A DNA stretch of 26,960 nucleotides from an uncultured Prevotella sp. Lineage in GTDB: Bacteria; Bacteroidota; Bacteroidia; Bacteroidales; Bacteroidaceae. Positions 15,982 through 22,873 of this stretch are shown here, piece by piece; the first letter of the stretch is position 1, and every line of letters starts with the position of its first letter. Under the pieces are notes generated by a model. The model did no database searches. It was given only the letters and a program-made list of their open reading frames with translations, and was not told where the DNA came from. The stretch covers positions 1 to 26,960 of the forward strand of contig CAKQXI010000019.1 in the NCBI GenBank assembly GCA_934281565.1. Reading direction: 5' to 3'. The position numbers were made by a program, and so were the translations under genes.

Positions 15982-16014
15982 TTTGGATAATATGGGAAAA
16001 ATGTATATCTTTGT
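15982..16014 (+). promoter_or_regulatory. Promoter of the MmcQ/YjbR gene
   Basis: TTTG (15982-15985), exactly 20 bases, then TATCTTTG (16006-16013). It may also serve the DUF3791 cassette, which follows after only 25 bases. Confidence 0.78.
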
Positions 16015-16037
16015 CAATGAATTAAATACGAATGTGC

Positions 16038-16406
16038 ATGAACATAGAAACTATCCGAGAATATTGTCTCTCATTACCCCAAGCCACGGAGGACTTCCCA
16101 TTTGATGAAACGATCTTGGTGTTTCGGGTGCTTGGCAAAATCTTCGCTTGCCTCGACTTGGAACGGTCAGAGTGGCTTACATTGAAGTGCAATGCGGATT
16201 ATGCCATCGAACTTCGTGAGAGCCATTCAGAGATAGAACCTGCTTGGCATTGGAACAAGAAGTATTGGAACCAAGTTAACCTTAATGGTATGTTGGAGGA
16301 TGATATGATCAAGGGCCTGGTTCGACATAGCTATAACGAGGTCGTGAAGAAGCTCAAGAAGCAAGATAAACTCGAACATCCAGAGGTGTTGGACATCAGA
16401 GAGTAA
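16038..16406 (+). CDS. MmcQ/YjbR family DNA-binding-fold protein
   Basis: This 122-aa protein begins MNIETIREYCLSLPQATEDF, the usual opening of the MmcQ/YjbR family. It continues with FRVLGKIFACLDL, LKCNADYAIELRE and WNQVNLNGMLEDDMIKGLVRHSY, all family hallmarks. YjbR from E. coli has a double-wing fold (CyaY-like) proposed to bind DNA; its biological role is not settled. ATG 16032 (two residues longer) is also possible, but most relatives start at the Met used here. It seems to be the last ordinary gene before the accessory island. Confidence 0.88.
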   Translation: MNIETIREYCLSLPQATEDFPFDETILVFRVLGKIFACLDLERSEWLTLKCNADYAIELRESHSEIEPAWHWNKKYWNQVNLNGMLEDDMIKGLVRHSYNEVVKKLKKQDKLEHPEVLDIRE

Positions 16407-16431
16407 TGAATTAAGCAAATTGGATACAAAG

Positions 16432-16656
16432 ATGGATAAACGTAAATTAGATATAGCATATTTCCTTTCTTTTTGCATTGAGCAGTATAAGATGAAAAAG
16501 AAAATATCTGGGATTGAAGCTGTTCAGACCCTGAAAGAATATGGGGTGTTAGAATATCTGAGCGAGCATTTTGAAATATTGCATACACAAAGCCGACAAT
16601 GGTTGCTGGCAGATATAGACGAATTCATTAATCTAAGAAAGGAGGAATGTAAATGA
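16432..16656 (+). CDS. DUF3791 domain-containing protein
   Basis: The 74-aa product has the DUF3791 pattern: IAYFLSFCIEQYKMK, then SGIEAVQTLKEYGVLEYL, then ILHTQSRQWLLADIDEFI. The family is small, soluble and of unknown function. In Bacteroidota and Firmicutes it is usually coded next to a DUF3990 protein. An upstream TTG at 16420 opens the frame, but the ATG at 16432 is the better start. Its stop overlaps the next ATG (ATGA), so translation is probably coupled. Confidence 0.82.
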   Translation: MDKRKLDIAYFLSFCIEQYKMKKKISGIEAVQTLKEYGVLEYLSEHFEILHTQSRQWLLADIDEFINLRKEECK

Positions 16657-16748
16657 AATTATATCATGGAAGTTTAGAAATTGTTAGCCATCCAGAAGAT
16701 GCCTTGCGTTATCTGTCGTTTATTGAAGCAAAGGAGGTCGTATTATGA
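16653..16748 (+). pseudogene. 31-aa remnant of a DUF3990 protein (internal deletion)
   Basis: This short frame opens with MKLYHGS and ends DALRYLSFIEAKEVVL. The first part matches the start of DUF3990 proteins (a KLYHGS opening). The second matches their C-terminal end, where a leucine/isoleucine-rich segment with FIESKEV-like residues is usual. The roughly 120-150 residues that normally lie between are missing, and the frame is kept. It overlaps DUF3791 by ATGA at the front and the next gene by ATGA at the back, just as an intact gene in this cassette would. DUF3990 is thought to have an ADP-ribosyltransferase-like fold; the catalytic part would be lost here. Family assignment of so short a piece is inference. 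Confidence 0.65.
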
Positions 16749-16951
16749 ACTTAACGGTGAACCAAGAGAATTTGTACTTATTTTTACCTTCCAAGGTAAG
16801 TTGGATGGCAGAGATGCTATCGGAAGATAAAGGAATAAGTATTGTCGAGGCTGTATATCAAGTTTATCTTTCTAATGTTTATAAAAGATTAGAAGATGAG
16901 AGTTCCAAACTCTGGCATTTGGGGCCTGTAGATTTGTATAAGGGAATATAA
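16745..16951 (+). CDS. Small DUF3791/DUF3990-cassette partner protein
   Basis: A 68-aa protein with LFLPSKVSWMAEMLSEDKG, AVYQVYLSNVYKRLEDES and a LWHLGPVDLYKG tail. From memory, proteins with this FLP-K-MAEMLS...YKRLE...LWH-GP-LY pattern accompany DUF3990 genes. I know no function or Pfam name for it. The start codon overlaps the stop of the DUF3990 remnant by four bases. No terminator is seen after it. Whether it still has a role without a full DUF3990 partner is unknown. Confidence 0.7.
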   Translation: MNLTVNQENLYLFLPSKVSWMAEMLSEDKGISIVEAVYQVYLSNVYKRLEDESSKLWHLGPVDLYKGI

Positions 16952-17019
16952 AGATAGTGTTATAGTATCCATGATTTCTTAATTATAATCGGGGAAGGTT
17001 AAGTTAGAAAAAAGTATAA

Positions 17020-17037
17020 AATATTTTGTAAAATATT
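17020..17037. promoter_or_regulatory. Perfect palindrome at the sce7726 promoter (possible operator)
   Basis: AATATTTT, GT, AAAATATT is an 18-base near-palindrome with 8-bp arms. Its right arm overlaps the -33 TTG of the next promoter. A repressor site is possible, but AT-rich palindromes arise easily by chance in such sequence. Confidence 0.4.
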
Positions 17038-17066
17038 GATATATAAAGATAAAATGTTATCTTTGC
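17036..17066 (+). promoter_or_regulatory. Promoter of the sce7726-sce7725-RES-DUF2971 unit
   Basis: TTG (17036-17038), 19 bases, then TATCTTTGC (17058-17066). The leader to ATG 17086 is about 15-20 bases and very A-rich. Confidence 0.72.
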
Positions 17067-17085
17067 CAATAAATAAAAAATAAGC

Positions 17086-17991
17086 ATGAGGCAGAATATA
17101 CAAACATATAAAATAAAAGATAGAATGCGGAGCTACTCTTCCGCATTCAGCCGTAGTATGTTTGTTGATATTCTGAAATATGGTGATTGCTCTCGACTTG
17201 ACAGCATCCATGACATGTATGATGGAAAGCGAAGAAAAGAAAAGACTTATTTGTCTTATCTAAAGTATCTTTATCGCCAGATGAGTGCTAATTATCGCTG
17301 TGAGTATGTTTATAAAAATGAGTTAATCAATGATTTGTTGATAAGAGAATATGCTCACCCAGAAACAATTGTATTTAGTGAGTTTCGAATGCAAAAATCT
17401 ATTGTTGATTTGGTTATGTTTAATGGGTATAGTCGGGCGTTCGAAATAAAGACAGAGTATGATACTACCCGTCGCTTGGTAGTGCAATTGGTTGATTATA
17501 CTCGTGTTTTTCAAGAGTGTTATGTCGTTATTCCTGAAAACTTGTTGGAAGCCTATGAAATAGAAATACCAGTTAATATAGGTATTATAATCTTAGTTGA
17601 ACAAAATGGAAAAATAGGACTAAGAGAAGTTAGAAAGGCTGTCGAAAACGAAAATATAGATGCAGGTATGATGATGAAGTGTTTGCGTACAAAAGAGTAT
17701 GAAAACATTGTCAAGGAAGAGTTCGGAAAACTTCCTAATGTTCCATATTACGAGATGTATGAAGCATGTGAAGCAAAGCTGTATGATATGCCTCCAGATA
17801 AACTGCATCAGTATTTTTTGTCAGAGATAGAAAAGAGAAAGAATAATATGAACCTCCTGAGAAAAGCTCCTATAGAGTTGCGGCAAATGTATCTTCAATT
17901 AGGTCTTTCTCAAAGGCAAATTGAGATTCTACAAACATATTTAAGTAACCCGATAAATTCAACGAAAAAGTTATGTATTTCCCATATTTAA
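17086..17991 (+). CDS. sce7726 family protein, PD-(D/E)XK nuclease-like
   Basis: The 301-aa protein carries, between residues 76 and 160, the pattern of the sce7726 family: KNELINDLLIREY, then FSEFRMQKSIVDLVMFNG, then RAFEIKTEYDTTRRLVVQLVDY. Asp108, Glu120 and Lys122 form a D...ExK core as in PD-(D/E)XK nucleases, and Glu99 may assist. The family is normally coded next to an sce7725 protein, as here. No activity has been shown for it as far as I know. The C-terminal ~100 residues are helical and Lys/Glu-rich and not recognised. Its 3' end overlaps the sce7725 gene by 19 bases, so translation is probably coupled. It has its own promoter. Confidence 0.83.
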   Translation: MRQNIQTYKIKDRMRSYSSAFSRSMFVDILKYGDCSRLDSIHDMYDGKRRKEKTYLSYLKYLYRQMSANYRCEYVYKNELINDLLIREYAHPETIVFSEFRMQKSIVDLVMFNGYSRAFEIKTEYDTTRRLVVQLVDYTRVFQECYVVIPENLLEAYEIEIPVNIGIIILVEQNGKIGLREVRKAVENENIDAGMMMKCLRTKEYENIVKEEFGKLPNVPYYEMYEACEAKLYDMPPDKLHQYFLSEIEKRKNNMNLLRKAPIELRQMYLQLGLSQRQIEILQTYLSNPINSTKKLCISHI

Positions 17992-18914
17992 GAGGTAAGC
18001 AATATGAACTTCTAGCATTAAAAGATTTCTCTCAGATAAGTCCAAATAATGCAAAGATCATACCTGTAATAGAACCAGTTAAAAGTCAGGTTAATGGCTT
18101 GAATTCTGCTTTGGAAGTATTGCGAGATAATGCAATGCGCTTTGCTGTTATCCTTAATCCAAAGGATGGTGATTTTAAGAAAGATAGGGATAATGATATA
18201 TTTCCGAAGTTGCCAATTTTGGAAAGAGATAGAACCAGTTGGATTCCTGCCTATTTTTATAAAGGGAGAGTTGATAAGTTGGTGAGCCATGCAGAGAAAA
18301 ACCAATTGGATAACATTATGGTGGTATTTCCTGATGGGGTTAATGCGCATGACGAGGGAGTCATAGAATTGGTTGCAAATAAAAAGGTTAGATATGTAAT
18401 GGTTGCAAATTCCTCAATTGTCGCTTTTACAAAATTGAAATCTATGGGTAAAGAAGTGATTTTGTTGGATGACCATTTTGAACTACAAACAAAAAATGCG
18501 GATTATGCTTTAGCGCCAGATGAGTTTTTTAGCGATGATTTTGTATCTTATAAAGAGAATGGATTCTTTGGTTTTTCTGATTATACGGCATTGCCAAAAG
18601 TGTTCTCTGAGGGAGGAAGTTTACCTTATGCGATAGCAATCCATTTGACTTATCAGAAATCTCCTGAGGAGATTTTTGTGCATCATTTTGTTTCTGACAA
18701 CAATGTTGATCAGTCTAATATTCGGGGTAAATTCCATGAAGCTGCCGTAAAGATAGGACCATTCTACAAAGAAGGTGGCTATCAAGAGACATCTGCGGTC
18801 ATCGAATTGATAGATAAATCTAGCGATGTGGCAGGTTATCCTGGTTTAGGCTATATCAAGAAGTTGTCTATAGAGAATCATTTGGAGTTAATAGATAGAT
18901 TAATAACAGAGTAG
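17973..18914 (+). CDS. sce7725 family protein (beta-protein-like)
   Basis: The 313-aa product opens MYFPYLRGKQYELLALKDF with IIPVIEPVK soon after, the signature of sce7725 proteins. AVILNPKDGDF (near residue 60), a repeating beta/alpha pattern and a conserved H...SDNNVDQSNIRGKFHEA block follow. The layout suggests a TIM-barrel-like fold, related to the Pfam 'beta protein' family. It has no signal peptide or membrane segment, so it is cytosolic. Its fixed partner is the sce7726 nuclease-like protein, whose gene it overlaps by 19 bases. It may be a sensor or a specificity partner; that is inference. The stop overlaps by one base a possible GTG start of the next gene. Confidence 0.83.
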   Translation: MYFPYLRGKQYELLALKDFSQISPNNAKIIPVIEPVKSQVNGLNSALEVLRDNAMRFAVILNPKDGDFKKDRDNDIFPKLPILERDRTSWIPAYFYKGRVDKLVSHAEKNQLDNIMVVFPDGVNAHDEGVIELVANKKVRYVMVANSSIVAFTKLKSMGKEVILLDDHFELQTKNADYALAPDEFFSDDFVSYKENGFFGFSDYTALPKVFSEGGSLPYAIAIHLTYQKSPEEIFVHHFVSDNNVDQSNIRGKFHEAAVKIGPFYKEGGYQETSAVIELIDKSSDVAGYPGLGYIKKLSIENHLELIDRLITE

Positions 18915-18922
18915 TGATCGAT

Positions 18923-19915
18923 ATGAAGATTTGCAAGAATTGTTTTTGTGACGAGGAAATGCAGGTGGTAGTCAGCAATGAATCTCATATGGAGGGAACT
19001 TGTGACTTTTGTGGTCAACAAGGTGCTCTAATAGATATTGATTACTTCTCTGATTTTTTTGAAGAGGTGTTGTCTTTATTCGCCCCTTCTGAGTCTGGTA
19101 TGCGCATAGCTGATTTGATTCAACGTGATTGGGCTTTGTTCTCATCAAAAGGGTTAGGAGAAAAAATCTTAAGTTATTTTCTTGACAAGGGTAAATTTGA
19201 TTATACAGTTGAGTCTAAGGTGGACTATTCTTCGTCTATACTCGACAAAATGCAAGTGTGGAATTCTGTAAAGAAGCAGGTTCGTGAATCATCTCGTTTT
19301 TTTGCGGATACTTCTTCTTTTGAAGATATGCACCTGATAGTATCTAATACAACAATACCAGAGGGTAGCATATTTTTTAGAAGTCGTGTTATTCCTTCTG
19401 GAGTGGAAAGTTTGAACAAAAAAGAGATGGGATGCCCACCAAAGGAAAAGGCAACTGCTGGGCGTGCTAATCCTTTGGGTATACCTTATTTGTATTTATG
19501 CCAAGATGAAGTTACCACTTATTATGAAGTGAGAGCATTGTATCTTGATAGATTGGGGGTGGCAAAGTTTAGGGCAAAGGAAGATCTTAATATATTAGAC
19601 TTTACCTCGAAACTGAGCTTATATATCGCTTATGCAAATGCAACGGAACCACTGGCAGATGTAATTGTCAGACAAAAGTTGTTGCAAGCAATAAGTAGAG
19701 ACTTATCTAAACCATTGCGTCGTTATGATTCTGAAATAGAGTATGTCCCAACTCAACTTGTTTGTGAGATTTGCAAGCTAAATGAAATGGATGGTATCCG
19801 TTTTGAAAGCTCTTTACATAAAGGTGGAATCAATGTGGTCTTGTTTGATGCAAGTAAAGCAGAGTGTGTGTCTGTTAAGAATGTAGAAATCGATAATGTT
19901 CAAATATCTTCGTGA
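18923..19915 (+). CDS. RES domain protein with N-terminal zinc ribbon (HEPN/RES N-terminal type)
   Basis: From the ATG at 18923 the protein is 330 aa. Residues 4-30 form a zinc ribbon, CKNC and CDFC (Cys4, Cys7, Cys27, Cys30), followed by a linker domain found before HEPN or RES domains. The RES domain fills about 145-312. It shows IFFRSRV (Arg153, Arg155), CPPKEKATAGRANPLGIPYL, a Tyr at 191 or 193, the TTYYEVR Glu202, the late YVPTQLVCE block and GIRFESS. RES toxins in Xre-RES pairs are related to ADP-ribosyltransferases and destroy NAD+; the conserved Arg, Tyr and Glu are present here. No Xre antitoxin lies beside it. GTG 18914 would add three residues. Confidence 0.85.
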   Translation: MKICKNCFCDEEMQVVVSNESHMEGTCDFCGQQGALIDIDYFSDFFEEVLSLFAPSESGMRIADLIQRDWALFSSKGLGEKILSYFLDKGKFDYTVESKVDYSSSILDKMQVWNSVKKQVRESSRFFADTSSFEDMHLIVSNTTIPEGSIFFRSRVIPSGVESLNKKEMGCPPKEKATAGRANPLGIPYLYLCQDEVTTYYEVRALYLDRLGVAKFRAKEDLNILDFTSKLSLYIAYANATEPLADVIVRQKLLQAISRDLSKPLRRYDSEIEYVPTQLVCEICKLNEMDGIRFESSLHKGGINVVLFDASKAECVSVKNVEIDNVQISS

Positions 19916-19964
19916 GTTCCCCGTTGAAATTTGGACGAGTATTTTGTTTTGAAATAGTGGCTTT

Positions 19965-20828
19965 ATGGATAGTTCGGAAAAACAGAATGTGTATAAAAGT
20001 ATAGAGAGCAAACTGAGACATTGGACAACAATGGTCTTTAATGAGTTTGATGGACTTCAAAAACTTGGTAGCTTGTATTATTATACGGACATGAATGCTT
20101 TGGTTAATGGGATTATTGTACCAGAACCAGAGGCAAGCCGTGAGATTTGTCTTTGGGCAACAAAGTGGTCGCATCTCAATGATTCACAAGAAAACTATAT
20201 AGCTTTGGGCATGTTGAAAGAAGCGTTTAAGAACAATATAGAAGTTTATGATGCTTTTGTGAAATTGTCTGGAGATAATCATTCTATTAGTTTTTCCAAG
20301 GAAAGGGATTCTTTGCCGATGTGGAGTATGTATGGCGCACAGGGGGCTGGTATTATGTTGGAGCTCGATGTTTCTGAATTGTTGAAAAAATATGGAGTTA
20401 GATTGATGCCTTGTGTCTATTATGATACAGAATATTTTGAATCGGTGCGTAACAAATTCTTTGGCTTAGAATTGGGCGATGAGTTTGAGAATATGTCTAA
20501 TGAAAAAAAGACGTTGGCGATAGCCATATTAACAATAATGTTTGTTGGCACACTGAAAAACTCTGCTTTCAAATATGAGAATGAGGTTCGAATTGTCGGA
20601 ATAGGAAATTCATATTTTTATGATGGTACAAGGAGTGAGCAATTCAGAGTAAAAAATGGAGTCTTAGTTCCTTATATAAAGGAGTATTTGCCAAAATCAT
20701 GTTTGAAAGCAGTATGGCTTGGACCAACTGCGGATAAGGATTTGTCGTTAGACGCTTTGCGCTCGTATTTGGATAGGCACAATATTGAAGTTGAAGTAAA
20801 GTGTTCTGAAATTCCTTATAGGGGATAA
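19965..20828 (+). CDS. DUF2971 domain-containing protein
   Basis: The 287-aa protein has the DUF2971 pattern. It opens with YYYTDMNALVNGII and LWATKWSHLNDSQEN, then SISFSKERDSLPMWSMYGAQ with GAGIMLELD. Later come FKYENEVRIVG and a final VWLGPTADK. The family is widespread, cytosolic and of unknown function. It often lies in defence or mobile regions, and its Tyr-, Trp- and Glu-rich motifs recall ADP-ribosyltransferase-like folds, but I would not assign an activity. It starts 49 bases after the RES gene with no terminator between, so it is probably the fourth gene of the same unit. Confidence 0.83.
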   Translation: MDSSEKQNVYKSIESKLRHWTTMVFNEFDGLQKLGSLYYYTDMNALVNGIIVPEPEASREICLWATKWSHLNDSQENYIALGMLKEAFKNNIEVYDAFVKLSGDNHSISFSKERDSLPMWSMYGAQGAGIMLELDVSELLKKYGVRLMPCVYYDTEYFESVRNKFFGLELGDEFENMSNEKKTLAIAILTIMFVGTLKNSAFKYENEVRIVGIGNSYFYDGTRSEQFRVKNGVLVPYIKEYLPKSCLKAVWLGPTADKDLSLDALRSYLDRHNIEVEVKCSEIPYRG

Positions 20829-20880
20829 TATAAAGCTCAATATGTGAAAGATATAAGATTACCAATTAAAAAAATAGAAT

Positions 20881-21249
20881 ATGGGATATAGAAGAAGTAT
20901 GTTTCCAAAATCATCTTCCAGATTAGGGAAGAATTTCCTTTCGGGTATAATACTTGGAGGAACATTGGGTACTGTATATGGAGTTAAGAAGGTTGTAGAT
21001 AAAGTAAATGAAATGCCAAATTCTCAAAGTTCAAAAAATGATGAAAATGTTGGTTTTGGCTTTAAATGTTTTATTTATATGTTTCTTATAGCTTGGGTTA
21101 TTGGGGGCGTTTTTGTTGGTGTATGGACATTTAAAATTATAGGGTACATTATTGTGCTCCCTGCTATGTTTCTTTTGTGGGGACTGTTGAAGGATGAGTT
21201 GCGAAATTACAAACGCAAAAAGGTTGAACGGTACATTGATAAGACATGA
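20881..21249 (+). CDS. Small membrane protein, unknown function
   Basis: A 122-aa protein not assigned to any family. The N-terminal 20 residues are basic. A glycine-rich hydrophobic patch (SGIILGGTLGTVYG, about 21-34) comes next, and two membrane spans lie near residues 62-80 and 85-103, followed by a basic tail. It begins 52 bases after DUF2971 and no terminator separates them, so it may belong to the same transcript. Base composition is AT-rich like its neighbours. Confidence 0.65.
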   Translation: MGYRRSMFPKSSSRLGKNFLSGIILGGTLGTVYGVKKVVDKVNEMPNSQSSKNDENVGFGFKCFIYMFLIAWVIGGVFVGVWTFKIIGYIIVLPAMFLLWGLLKDELRNYKRKKVERYIDKT

Positions 21250-21421
21250 TGGGCTGAGAATAAAAACATACAGAATATAAGTTTTAATGTCTTACTTTGT
21301 AAGTTTTGAATAAATAAAACACATTATAATCGAATAGTTTTTGTCTTTAAAGCTACACGGAGACTATAAACTATCGGTATTTACAATTTTATCTAGTGTG
21401 GCATAGATGGCATAGAGTATC

Positions 21422-22381
21422 ATGGGATTATTATTAATTATAGCTATTATTATAATATTATTCTTTGTTTTACATAACAAAAAGATCAGAAAAGAAAGTA
21501 TACATGCATTATTAAAAGAGTATGACCTAACACCATCGGAAGAAATCAAAGATGATGAATCCAAAATGTATGTTTGTATAGATAGAAAGGCTGAAAAAAT
21601 ATTATTTGCTAATGTGTCTGCAGAGGAAACAAGGAAAGAACTCGTAACCAACTTCAATGTGTCAAGTATGGAACAGTCGTACTTTAAGTTCCTGATTTTT
21701 GATGATAAAAATAATAAAGTTATTGCTGCCTCAAATAGATTAAAGGATGAATCTGGCATGGAGCCTCCATTTGTAAAGGTTGTTGAGAATATACAGGTAA
21801 CTAAATATGAATTCTTGAAAGAATCTACAGATACATGTTTTTATATTTTCGATGAGGTTAATAAAAGTATGACTATTGGCAATATAAGTTGTGGAAAAGT
21901 AGAGCAATTATTGATAGACAACATCCTAAAAGTCGAAATAGTAGAAGATAATGTAACAACAATAGATAAGTCTGTTGGTAATACGATTGGTAAAAGTTTA
22001 GTAGGAGGTGCTATTGCAGGAAGTACAGGTGCTATCATAGGTGGTGCATCTGCAAATAGTTCAGTAAATACTATGCCAGAAAAAATAGCTATCAAGTTTT
22101 ATATAAAGGATGTGAATAGTCCTTCTTATATTCTTAAGATACTTGATAGCAGTTCATATAGTAGTAAGGCTGCTAAAAAAGATTTTGCAAATGCTGCAAA
22201 GCCTTTTGCTATGAATATTTGTGATACGATTAATTCGTACAAAGCTATACATGATAATAAACTTTCTTCAGGAAACATATCTTTAAATATAGAGGCACTT
22301 ACAAAACTTGCGGAATTAAAAGAAAAAGGTTTTCTTACGGATGAGGAGTTTGCGAAGGAGAAAGGAAAAATTTTGAATTAA
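21422..22381 (+). CDS. Membrane-anchored SHOCT domain protein with glycine zipper
   Basis: The 319-aa protein begins with a single membrane span (residues 2-17), then a charged soluble part. Residues 186-208 hold a glycine zipper (GNTIGKSLVGGAIAGSTGAI), and the last ~28 residues are a SHOCT domain, LAELKEKGFLTDEEFAKEKGKIL. SHOCT tails are short oligomerising helices found at the ends of many membrane or cell-surface proteins. The middle is not recognised. It is separated from the previous gene by 172 AT-rich bases with no clear promoter, and is followed by a strong hairpin. Relation to the sce7726 unit is unclear. Confidence 0.78.
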   Translation: MGLLLIIAIIIILFFVLHNKKIRKESIHALLKEYDLTPSEEIKDDESKMYVCIDRKAEKILFANVSAEETRKELVTNFNVSSMEQSYFKFLIFDDKNNKVIAASNRLKDESGMEPPFVKVVENIQVTKYEFLKESTDTCFYIFDEVNKSMTIGNISCGKVEQLLIDNILKVEIVEDNVTTIDKSVGNTIGKSLVGGAIAGSTGAIIGGASANSSVNTMPEKIAIKFYIKDVNSPSYILKILDSSSYSSKAAKKDFANAAKPFAMNICDTINSYKAIHDNKLSSGNISLNIEALTKLAELKEKGFLTDEEFAKEKGKILN

Positions 22382-22437
22382 GTCGTAAAGAGTAATAGTG
22401 TTAGGTTTTATTTAAAATTGATGTTCAAAAATGAGCG

Positions 22438-22496
22438 TTTCAAACTAAATAGTGTCAACGAACATTTATCGTAGCTTGACACTGTTTGGTTTGAAA
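22438..22496 (+). terminator. 21-bp hairpin at the right end of the accessory island
   Basis: Arms at 22438-22458 and 22476-22496 pair over 21 positions around a 17-base loop. Both non-Watson-Crick pairs are U-G wobbles in plus-strand RNA and mismatches on the other strand, so the structure was probably kept as plus-strand RNA. The sequence after it is AATCTCTTAAAA, a poor T-tract. It could be a terminator or an RNA-stability element for the SHOCT gene, 57 bases upstream. Confidence 0.6.
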
Positions 22497-22783
22497 ATCT
22501 CTTAAAATAGAAATTTAGCACACCTGTTCGGATGTCTTTCGCATGAAATATGTTAAATCCGATATGTAATTTTACAAGAGTATTAAGAACAGGTCATACT
22601 CTATAAAGAATAATATTAGCAGCCAAAAGATATAATCAATATGTAGCTTGCAATATACTGTTCAATCTATTGTTTTTTCGTTTAAACTATTCTCATCTTT
22701 ACAGAAGAAAGCTATAGTCTTATGAGGTAAATCATAACAAACTGCATCTTTTCAAGAAAAAACATTAAAAATAGATTAAATCC
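22497..22783. other. Intergenic stretch with no recognised feature
   Basis: AT-rich sequence between the hairpin and the mutS promoter. No ORF of note, no RNA gene and no recognisable mobile element end is seen. A 6-bp pair TCGGAT/ATCCGA near 22513-22562 is too short to interpret. Confidence 0.5.
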
Positions 22784-22815
22784 TTTGCTGTTTCCTCCTT
22801 TTTTCCTATTTTTGC
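22784..22815 (+). promoter_or_regulatory. mutS promoter
   Basis: TTTG (22784-22787), 19 bases, then TATTTTTGC (22807-22815). Transcription would start near 22819, leaving a leader of about 55 bases. Confidence 0.8.
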
Positions 22816-22829
22816 ATTTCTAACAAATC

Positions 22830-22852
22830 GGTAAGCCTATGGAATGCTTACC
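22830..22852 (+). promoter_or_regulatory. Hairpin in the mutS leader
   Basis: GGTAAGC (22830-22836) pairs perfectly with GCTTACC (22846-22852) around CTATGGAAT. It lies between the predicted transcription start and the ribosome-binding region (AAGGATAAAG) of mutS. Confidence 0.5.
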
Positions 22853-22873
22853 CCTAAATGTAAGGATAAAGTA

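Noticed and set aside
16407..22500. Island as a prophage or transposon
   Set aside because: No integrase, transposase, phage structural gene or terminal repeat was found in the translations or at the edges.
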